A stretch of 5,030 nt of DNA from Verrucomicrobiota bacterium (lineage in GTDB: Bacteria > Verrucomicrobiota > Verrucomicrobiia > Opitutales > Opitutaceae): assembly GCA_023433275.1 (NCBI GenBank), contig JAEZDN010000143.1, forward strand, positions 1 to 5,030, read 5' to 3'. The notes below the pieces were generated by a model, which was not told the DNA's origin, searched no databases, and was given only the letters and a program-made list of their open reading frames with translations. Each line of letters begins with the position of its first letter. Positions within the stretch are counted from its first letter, which is position 1. The translations under genes were made by a program, and so were the position numbers. Positions 1 to 5,030 of the stretch are shown here, in pieces.

Positions 1-56
1 GGGGGGCGGGCGGGAGGCAATCCCGGCCTCGCGGAGCTCGGCCCTCGGTTAGCACA

Positions 57-3000
57 TCAGTGCGCGGCGGGGGCGTGGCGTTCGAGGGCTTGGGCGGCGG
101 CGCGACGGCTGAAATGGAAGAAGACGAGGGGGCGGAGGAAGAATTCGAGCAGGGTCGAGGAAACCAGGCCGCCGACGATGACGACGGCGACGGGGTGGAG
201 GATTTCCTTGCCGGGTTGATCGGCGGCGAGGACGAACGGGACCAGCGCGATGCCGGCGGCGAGCGCGGTCATGAGGACCGGCGCCAGGCGCTCGAGCGTA
301 CCGCGCTCAACCATCGCGCGGGTGAAGCCCTCGCCCTCGTGGCGCATGAGGTGCAGGTAGTGCGAGAGCATCATGATGCCGTTGCGGGCGGCCACGCCGC
401 CGACGGCGATGAAGCCGACGAGCGTCGCGATACTGATGTTGTCCAGGGCCAGCCATGTATAAACCAGCCCGCCGGCCAGGGAGAGCGGGATGCTGAGCAG
501 GACCTGCAGCGCGAGCCAGAGGCTGCGGAAGTAGGCGGAGAGGAGGAAGACCACGACCAGCAACACGGCGGCGCTGGCGAGGAGGATACGGCGGGTGGCG
601 TCCTGTTGCGCCTGGAACTCGCCCTCGTAGGAAATGAAATAGCCCTCGGGAAGTTTCACCTGCGCGGCGACCTTCTCGCGCAACTCCGTCACGCGGGCGC
701 CGACGTCGCGGACCGTGGGGCGGATGGCGACGGTGAAGCGGCGCGAGCTGTTTTCGCGGAAGATGACGTTGGGGCCACGCGCCTCGCGGACGTCGGCGAC
801 GAGGGAAAGCGGCACGCGGCGGCCGTCGCCGATTTCGATGGGCAGGCGCGCGATTTGCTCGGGGGAATCCCGCCAGGCTTCGGGCAGGCGGATGACGAGG
901 TCGACGATGCGCTGACCGTCACGCAGCTCGGCGATGTGGCGTCCGCCGATGAGCGTGGCGGCTTGTTCGTTGAGCGCTCCCGGCGTCACAGCGTAGGCGG
1001 CGGCGCGTTCGCGGTCAGCCTCGATGCGGAGTTGGGGAATGGTGGCCTGTTGGTCGAGTTTGGCGTCGGCGAAGCCGGGGATGGTGCGGGCGACAGCCTG
1101 TACTTCGCCGCCGAGGCGGCGGAGCGTGTCGAGATCGGGGCCGAAGATCTTCACGGCGACGGGAGCGGAGACGCCGCTGAGCATGTGGCCGATGCGGTCG
1201 GCCAGGGGGCCGCTTGTGGCGGCGAAGATGCCGGGGATGGTGCGGATGCGTTGTTGGATATCGGCGAGGATTTCATCGCGCGGGCGGCCGGACGCGGGAT
1301 CGAAATCGACGTCGAATTCCGCCGTGGAGACGGGGACGACGTGGTCGCCGCGCTCGGCGCGGCCGAGGCGACGGCCGACCTGGCGGACGCCAGACACGGC
1401 GAGAATCTGGCGTTCGACGGCGTCGGCGAGGCGGTTCATTTCCGTCAGGGATGTGCCGGGGGCCGCGGTCGTGGCGATGAGGGCGGTCTCCTCGCGGAAG
1501 GCGGGCAGGAAATCCTTGGCCATTTTCGGGTAGAGCGAAAGCGCCGCGGCGGTGGCGAGGCCGATGACGGCCAGGACGAGAACGGGGTGGTTGAGCGCGA
1601 CGCGCAGGGCGGTGGCGCGGACGATGCGTTTCAGGCCGCGGAGGAGCGGACCGTCGCCGTGCGCGGCGTCCTTGGCGGGGCGGAGCAGGAAGGAGCACAG
1701 CACGGGGATGAGCGTGAGCGAGACGATGAAGGACGCGCCCATGCTGATGATGGTGGCGAGGGCGATGGGGGCGAACAGGCGGCCCTCGACGCCGTCGAGG
1801 CCGAGCAGAGGCAGGAAGGCCAGCACGACGAGCACGGTGGCGTAGAGGATCGAGTTGCGCACCTCGCCGGAGGCGGCGGCGATGACGGGGAGGCGGGGGC
1901 GGGGTTCGCCGCTGGCGGCGTTTTCGCGGAGGCGGCGGAAAACGTTTTCGACGTCCACGATGGCGTCGTCGACCACCATGCCGATGGCGACGGCGAGGCC
2001 GCCGAGGGTCATGGCGTTCACCGTGAGGCCGGCCCAGCGGAAGACGAGCAGCGAGATGGCAAAGCTGAGCGGCAGGGCCATGAGCGTGATGAACGTGGTG
2101 CGAATGTTCAGGAGGAAGAGGAACAGCACGATCGTGACCATGATGGCGCCGTCGCGGATGGCGTCGCGGAGATTGCCGATGGCGTGGTCGATGAAGTCCT
2201 TCTGCTGGAAGAGGAGCGTGGTCTCGACGCCGGGCGGGAGGGCGGGGCGCAGTTCCTCGAGCGCGGCGGCGATTTGTCGCGTGAGTGCGCGGGTGTCGAA
2301 GCCCGGCGACTTGGTAATGGACATGATGACGCCGTAGGTCGGCTCCTTCTCGGGCACTCGGCTGACGGTGGCGTCCCCGCGCATGGGCTCGAGCCCCCAA
2401 GTCACGGTGGCGACATCGCTGATCAGCACGGGGCGCTGGTCCACGGCCTTGATCACGGTGCGGGCGAGATCGCCGGGGTCGGTGGTCATCGCGAGTTGGC
2501 GCACCATGATTTCCTTTGCACCGGAGGCGAGGAAGCCGCCGGTGGTGGTGCTGGCGGCGCGGGCGACGGCGGTTTCCAATTCGGCGAGGGTGACGCCGTG
2601 GGCCTCGAGCTTGAACGGGTCGGGTTGAACCTCGAGGCGCTTCACGCCGCCGCCCATGTTGAGGATTTCGGCGATGCCGGGGATGGCTTGGAGGCGGCGC
2701 CGGATCGTCCAGTCGGCAATGGCGCGGACCTCGCTCGCAGGAAGATAGTTGGCCTGGTCTGGCGGAAGGGTGGAGCGCACGCCCACGAGGAGGATTTCGC
2801 CCATGAGTGAGGCGACGGGAGTCATGAAGGGTTGGACGTCGGCGGGCAGTTGTCCGCGCGAGGCTTGCAGGCGTTCCTGCACGAGCACGCGGGCGTGTTG
2901 GAGATCGGTGCCCCAGTCGAACTCGGCGTAGATGAGGGAGAGGGCGACGTCGGAGTTGGAGCGCAGGCGCGTGAGGCCGGCGACGCCGAGGAGCGAACTT

Positions 3001-3209
3001 TCGAGCGGTTGCGTGACGCGGGTCTCAACCTCCTCGGGGGCGAGGCCGGGCGCCTCGGTGAGGATGGTGACGGTGGGCTTGGTGAGGTCGGGCAGCACCT
3101 CGACGGGGAGGCGCAGGCCGACGTGCAAGCCGAAGGCGAGGGTCAGCAGCGAGAGCCCGAGCACGGCGGCGCGGTTGGCGAGCGACCAGGCGATGAGGCG
3201 GTTGAGCAT
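57..3209 (-). CDS. czcA: RND efflux pump inner-membrane subunit, heavy-metal (CzcA/CusA-like) subfamily
   Basis: Proton-driven antiporter of the inner membrane, the motor of a tripartite efflux pump. The protein is 1050 residues, normal for the family, and complete. It has the duplicated RND layout: TM1 near residues 12-31, a large periplasmic porter domain (about 32-340), TM2-TM6 (about 349-508), TM7 (541-560), a second porter domain (about 561-870) and TM8-TM12 (about 876-1031). TM4 carries VVDDAIVDVEN (412-422); D414 and E421 match CzcA D408 and E415 by eye, while the CzcA D402 position is Ala408. Family blocks RIGHMLSGV (672-680) and VAVKIFG (684-690) and the TM10-TM11 stretch with PVLMTALAAG (977-986) are present. 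The start was placed at the ATG at 3209, two bases after the adaptor stop, because MLNRLIAWSLANRA is the usual N-terminus. An upstream ATG at 3311 would add 34 residues encoded inside the adaptor gene. By recollection the TM4 motif resembles the HME3 group of putative divalent-cation pumps. The family is certain; the substrate is inferred and the symbol denotes similarity only. Confidence 0.96.
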   Translation of the reverse strand: MLNRLIAWSLANRAAVLGLSLLTLAFGLHVGLRLPVEVLPDLTKPTVTILTEAPGLAPEEVETRVTQPLESSLLGVAGLTRLRSNSDVALSLIYAEFDWGTDLQHARVLVQERLQASRGQLPADVQPFMTPVASLMGEILLVGVRSTLPPDQANYLPASEVRAIADWTIRRRLQAIPGIAEILNMGGGVKRLEVQPDPFKLEAHGVTLAELETAVARAASTTTGGFLASGAKEIMVRQLAMTTDPGDLARTVIKAVDQRPVLISDVATVTWGLEPMRGDATVSRVPEKEPTYGVIMSITKSPGFDTRALTRQIAAALEELRPALPPGVETTLLFQQKDFIDHAIGNLRDAIRDGAIMVTIVLFLFLLNIRTTFITLMALPLSFAISLLVFRWAGLTVNAMTLGGLAVAIGMVVDDAIVDVENVFRRLRENAASGEPRPRLPVIAAASGEVRNSILYATVLVVLAFLPLLGLDGVEGRLFAPIALATIISMGASFIVSLTLIPVLCSFLLRPAKDAAHGDGPLLRGLKRIVRATALRVALNHPVLVLAVIGLATAAALSLYPKMAKDFLPAFREETALIATTAAPGTSLTEMNRLADAVERQILAVSGVRQVGRRLGRAERGDHVVPVSTAEFDVDFDPASGRPRDEILADIQQRIRTIPGIFAATSGPLADRIGHMLSGVSAPVAVKIFGPDLDTLRRLGGEVQAVARTIPGFADAKLDQQATIPQLRIEADRERAAAYAVTPGALNEQAATLIGGRHIAELRDGQRIVDLVIRLPEAWRDSPEQIARLPIEIGDGRRVPLSLVADVREARGPNVIFRENSSRRFTVAIRPTVRDVGARVTELREKVAAQVKLPEGYFISYEGEFQAQQDATRRILLASAAVLLVVVFLLSAYFRSLWLALQVLLSIPLSLAGGLVYTWLALDNISIATLVGFIAVGGVAARNGIMMLSHYLHLMRHEGEGFTRAMVERGTLERLAPVLMTALAAGIALVPFVLAADQPGKEILHPVAVVIVGGLVSSTLLEFFLRPLVFFHFSRRAAAQALERHAPAAH
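1944..2012 (-). other. TM4 proton-relay motif of the RND pump
   Basis: Pump residues 400-422, containing GMVVDDAIVDVEN. D414 corresponds by eye to the conserved proton-relay Asp (D405 of CusA, D408 of CzcA) and E421 to CzcA E415. The extra acidic residues D415 and D419 and the Ala in place of CzcA D402 set it apart from the Zn/Co/Cd pump CzcA and from the Cu/Ag pump CusA. Residue correspondences come from memory-based alignment. Confidence 0.75.
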
Positions 3210-3211
3210 GG

Positions 3212-4345
3212 TCAGATCCCCGGGGTTGAGGGCGAGCGGGAGGACGCTTTCCGGAGTCTTGCGCTGACGAACAGCAAGGCGGCGAGAAGGACGCCGCTGA
3301 CGATCATCCACACTCGCTCGTGCGAATGGTTTTCTGTCGCATGATCGTGGTCGGAATCGTGATCGTGCGAGTCGGCGATCTCGGAACCGTCGGCGTTGTG
3401 CTCGTGACCGTGGGCGGCGTCGAGGGACTCCTTGAGCGAGACGCTGCCGCTGCCGGCGAAGGCCAGCGAGTAGGCGCCGCGGGCGACCACTTCGTCGGCA
3501 GGGCGAAGACCGTCGACAATCTCGACGAGGCGGTCGTTCGTGCGGCCGATGACGACGGGGGTCTTGAGAAAGGCATGGGGGAGTTCGGAATCCTTGACGT
3601 AGACGAAGCGGCTGGCGCCGTCGCCCTGGACGGCCGAGCGCGGCACGGTGGTGACGCCGGTGTGGCGGGCCACGATGACGGCGAATTCAACGCGCATGCC
3701 GGGACGGAGAAAGTGGGTGGGGTTCTTGACCCGAAACGCGGCCTCGATGGTGCCGTTGTCGGCATCGGCGGTGACGCCAAGGTGCTCGAGCACGGCCTCG
3801 AAGTCGCGGCCCGGAGCGGCGGCGGTCGTGATGCGCGCCTTCTGTCCGCGCTGCAGGCGGCCCGCGAGATGGTCCGGCACGCGCGCGAGGGCATAAACCT
3901 CGTCGAGGTCGAGGATCTCGACAAGGATGTCGGAGGGTTCGATGGGCTGGCCGGGGACGACATGGGTGGCGCTGACGATGCCCGCGATGGGCGCGGTCAG
4001 CTCGATGCGGGGCGGCGGCTCGCCGAATTGGCGGCTTTCAACCACGACGGCGACCTCGCCCTCGTCGATGTCGTGGTCGTGGCGGGCGCGGACCTCGAGG
4101 GCGCGGCCCGCGATGCGGCTGCTGACGACTGCGCGGTGGCCGGGCAGCACGTCGATGCGGCCGAGCGCGAAGATCGTTTCCTCGAATTCGGCGGAGGTGG
4201 CCGGGGCGGTGGTGAGGCCGAGGTTCCTCACGGCGGAGTCGTCGAGGATGACGAGGTTGGCGCGCCGGTTGGCATCGGTGTCCGACCCGGCGGCGGAGAG
4301 CGAGCTGAGGTGGAGGGCCAGCAGGAGAAGGGGAAGCGATTTCAT
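3212..4345 (-). CDS. Periplasmic adaptor (HlyD/CzcB-like) with His-rich tail and C-terminal transmembrane helix
   Basis: Membrane-fusion subunit linking the RND pump to the outer-membrane channel; 377 residues. Residues 1-19 form a Sec signal peptide (MKSLP, then a Leu-rich core, likely cleavage around SLSAA) without a lipobox Cys. The first lipoyl half lies about 70-102 and the second about 114-145 (ELTAPIAGIVSATHVVPGQPI). Beta-barrel and membrane-proximal domains follow, with landmarks LRPGMRVEF (213-221), VPRSAVQ (234-240), FVYV (247-250) and VEIVDGLRPADEVVARGAY (274-292). Only about a dozen residues separate the lipoyl halves, so the usual coiled-coil hairpin is missing. Residues 312-342 contain nine His among Asp/Glu, then a hydrophobic helix (about 345-361) followed by RLRK, predicting an anchor with its C-terminus in the cytoplasm. 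The start ATG overlaps the channel gene stop (ATGA), and the stop lies two bases before the pump gene. The family call is firm from sequence and context; a role in binding or sensing metal is inference. Confidence 0.93.
   Translation of the reverse strand: MKSLPLLLLALHLSSLSAAGSDTDANRRANLVILDDSAVRNLGLTTAPATSAEFEETIFALGRIDVLPGHRAVVSSRIAGRALEVRARHDHDIDEGEVAVVVESRQFGEPPPRIELTAPIAGIVSATHVVPGQPIEPSDILVEILDLDEVYALARVPDHLAGRLQRGQKARITTAAAPGRDFEAVLEHLGVTADADNGTIEAAFRVKNPTHFLRPGMRVEFAVIVARHTGVTTVPRSAVQGDGASRFVYVKDSELPHAFLKTPVVIGRTNDRLVEIVDGLRPADEVVARGAYSLAFAGSGSVSLKESLDAAHGHEHNADGSEIADSHDHDSDHDHATENHSHERVWMIVSGVLLAALLFVSARLRKASSRSPSTPGI
3217..3221 (-). promoter_or_regulatory. Probable weak ribosome binding site of the pump gene
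   Basis: On the minus strand GGGGA lies 7 bases upstream of the ATG at 3209, inside the last codons of the adaptor gene. It is a partial match to a Shine-Dalgarno sequence at a suitable distance and favours the start at 3209 over the upstream ATG at 3311. The two-base gap after the adaptor stop makes translational coupling likely as well. Confidence 0.45.
3263..3310 (-). other. Predicted C-terminal transmembrane helix of the adaptor
   Basis: Adaptor residues about 346-361 are hydrophobic throughout (WMIVSGVLLAALLFV core) and are followed by the basic run RLRKASSR. By the positive-inside rule, and with an N-terminal signal peptide, this gives a periplasmic body anchored in the inner membrane with a short cytoplasmic tail. 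CzcB-type adaptors are normally held by an N-terminal segment or lipid, so an anchor at this end is uncommon. Confidence 0.75.
3320..3412 (-). other. His/Asp-rich segment of the adaptor (candidate metal-binding region)
   Basis: Adaptor residues 312-342 contain His at 312, 314, 316, 327, 329, 333, 335, 340 and 342, interspersed with Asp, Glu and Asn (for example HGHEH and HDHDSDHDH). By topology this stretch lies in the periplasm just before the C-terminal membrane helix. Such clusters commonly bind Zn, Ni, Co or Cu, but no specific site can be assigned. At DNA level the part around 3340-3368 is a small low-complexity block with recurring GATCGTG/TCGTG units, which may make its length variable among relatives. 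Confidence 0.8.
4342..4345 (-). other. ATGA stop/start overlap between channel and adaptor genes
   Basis: Read on the minus strand, bases 4345 to 4342 spell ATGA: the adaptor ATG shares bases with the TGA of the channel gene. No convincing Shine-Dalgarno sequence precedes this ATG; the preceding bases read TTTCCACGCC. Termination-reinitiation by the same ribosomes is therefore the likely way the adaptor is started. This also supports the chosen adaptor start. Confidence 0.85.
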
Positions 4346-5030
4346 GGCGTGGAAAGCAGTTGGCGGGTGAGGGGAAGGGTGGGATCGACGAGGGATTCCG
4401 TGCGGACGAGGGTGGCGGCGTAGGCGGCCTCCTGGTCGAGAAGCTCGCGGCGCAGCAGGTGCCGGGTCCGTTCGGCCTCGAGGACCTCGAGCGGCGTGGC
4501 CTCACCGGCGGCATAGGCGCGGCGGAGCAGGGCCGCGGCCGCGTCGGCGGCGGGCAGGGCTGATTCGCGCAGGTGAAGGACGGCAGCGTGGAGGGCGACG
4601 AGGTCGTGCGCCGCGGCGGTGACTTCAGCGCGCAGGTCGCGCGCGACGGCCTGGGCTTCCAACTCGGCGCCGGCGAGGGTCTCGCGTGAGGCGCGGATGG
4701 CGCCCTGGTTGCGATGGCGGACGGGAAGCGGGACCGAAACGCTGGCGACGAGTGCGGCATCCGAGCCCTGGCGCAGGTAGCGGATGCCCCCGCCCACGCT
4801 GATGTCCTGGGTCGCGTTGGCCTGTTCCAAGGCGAAGGCCGCGCGGCGGGCGGCCGTGCGGCTTTGTTCCACCGCAAGGCGTGGGTTGGCGGGGAGTTGG
4901 TCGAGCCAGTCGGCGGGACGCGGAGGGGCGGCGGGAAAGCGGAGCGTTGTGGCGGACGGCATGGCTTCGGCGGGGTCGCCGGCCCAGTGGGAGGCGAGCG
5001 CGGCGCGCGCGGCGTGGAGGGCCGCGTTGG
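4342..5030 (-). CDS. Outer-membrane channel of the efflux pump (TolC/CzcC family), 5' end outside the window
   Basis: C-terminal part of an outer-membrane efflux factor that would form the exit duct of the pump. About 229 codons are visible. The frame stays open from the stop at 4342-4344 to the right edge, so the Met codon at 4960-4962 is internal and not the start. Codons upstream of that Met read ARAALASHWAGDP, the channel-family block usually seen as A-x-x-x-L-A-x-x-W-G. Downstream come a short region with LPANPRLA, a beta-strand-like segment (DISVGGGIRYL, then VASVSVPLPVRHRNQGAI, matching the CzcC-type PLP-x-x-x-RNQG motif), and two long Ala/Arg/Glu/Leu helices with YAAGEATPLEVLEAERT, the equatorial block typical of the second OEP repeat. 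CzcC-type proteins are usually about 400-430 residues, so roughly half is missing here, along with any signal peptide or lipobox. The stop overlaps the adaptor start by four bases, implying coupled translation. Confidence 0.92.
   Translation of the reverse strand, partial: NAALHAARAALASHWAGDPAEAMPSATTLRFPAAPPRPADWLDQLPANPRLAVEQSRTAARRAAFALEQANATQDISVGGGIRYLRQGSDAALVASVSVPLPVRHRNQGAIRASRETLAGAELEAQAVARDLRAEVTAAAHDLVALHAAVLHLRESALPAADAAAALLRRAYAAGEATPLEVLEAERTRHLLRRELLDQEAAYAATLVRTESLVDPTLPLTRQLLSTP

Noticed and set aside
11..30. Possible terminator after the pump gene: CGGGA/TCCCG (11-25) or GAGGC/GCCTC (14-30) stems.
   Set aside because: The two 5-bp stems are mutually exclusive and no T-run follows on the minus strand; the next bases are C-rich. 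Short stems like this are expected by chance at this GC content, and the true operon end may lie to the left of the window.
1273..2400. Minus-strand open frame of 375 codons inside the pump gene in another frame.
   Set aside because: Its product is an Arg/His/Pro-rich string typical of a shifted frame of GC-rich DNA, while the pump frame through the same bases encodes well-conserved RND membrane and porter segments. There is no sign of a frameshift in the pump.
60..2810. Very long open frame on the plus strand antisense to the pump gene (over 900 codons).
   Set aside because: It is in exact register with the pump codons, so its stops would need TTA, CTA or TCA codons in the sense gene, which this GC-rich genome avoids. 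Its translation is a low-complexity Gly/Glu/Asp/Ala/Arg sequence with no recognisable domain. It is a composition artefact.
3210..3311. Longer N-terminus for the pump, starting at an ATG at 3311.
   Set aside because: The extra 34 residues are Arg-rich, overlap the adaptor tail in another frame, and precede the typical pump N-terminus at 3209, which has its own SD-like bases and sits two bases after the adaptor stop.
3320..4423. Long plus-strand open frame antisense to the adaptor gene.
   Set aside because: Same cause: it mirrors the adaptor codons in register, runs past the adaptor start into the channel gene, and gives a Gly/Val/Asp-rich product without family features.
4960..4962. ATG as start of a short, roughly 206-residue channel protein.
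   Set aside because: The frame continues upstream to the window edge with a recognisable channel-family block (ARAALASHWAGDP), so this Met is internal.

Overview
The window holds one compact, strongly GC-rich operon on the minus strand, encoding the three parts of a tripartite RND efflux pump of the heavy-metal (CzcCBA/CusCBA-like) type. Read in the direction of transcription (right to left) the order is outer-membrane channel (partial, running off the right edge), periplasmic adaptor, RND proton-antiport pump. This is the classical C-B-A order. No RNA gene, mobile element, CRISPR array or credible plus-strand gene was found.

Layout: 4342-5030 is the C-terminal part of a TolC/CzcC-family outer-membrane factor, whose 5' end lies outside the window. 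Its stop overlaps the adaptor start in an ATGA. 3212-4345 is a 377-residue HlyD/CzcB-type adaptor with two unusual traits: almost no alpha-hairpin insert between the two lipoyl halves, and a C-terminal extension made of a His/Asp-rich stretch followed by a single transmembrane helix. Two bases after its stop, the 1050-residue RND pump gene begins (57-3209). Positions 1-56 are a short 3' flank without a convincing terminator. The promoter of the operon must lie upstream of the channel gene, beyond the right edge.

How the genes work together: the RND pump in the inner membrane would use the proton gradient to move its substrate from periplasm (or cytoplasm) through the adaptor to the outer-membrane channel. 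The subfamily motifs (TM4 with two adjacent Asp, then Asp and Glu; loss of two of the three CusA-type copper-binding Met) and the His-rich adaptor tail point to a divalent cation such as Zn, Co, Ni or Cd rather than Cu/Ag. The substrate cannot be fixed from sequence alone.

Organism: a didermic (Gram-negative-type) bacterium with a high-GC genome and strong G/C preference at third codon positions; TTA, CTA and TCA codons are absent over long stretches. The hairpin-less, His-rich adaptor gives a weak impression of Verrucomicrobiota (Opitutaceae-like) or a neighbouring phylum. This rests on recollection of similar proteins, not on a search, and is low confidence.
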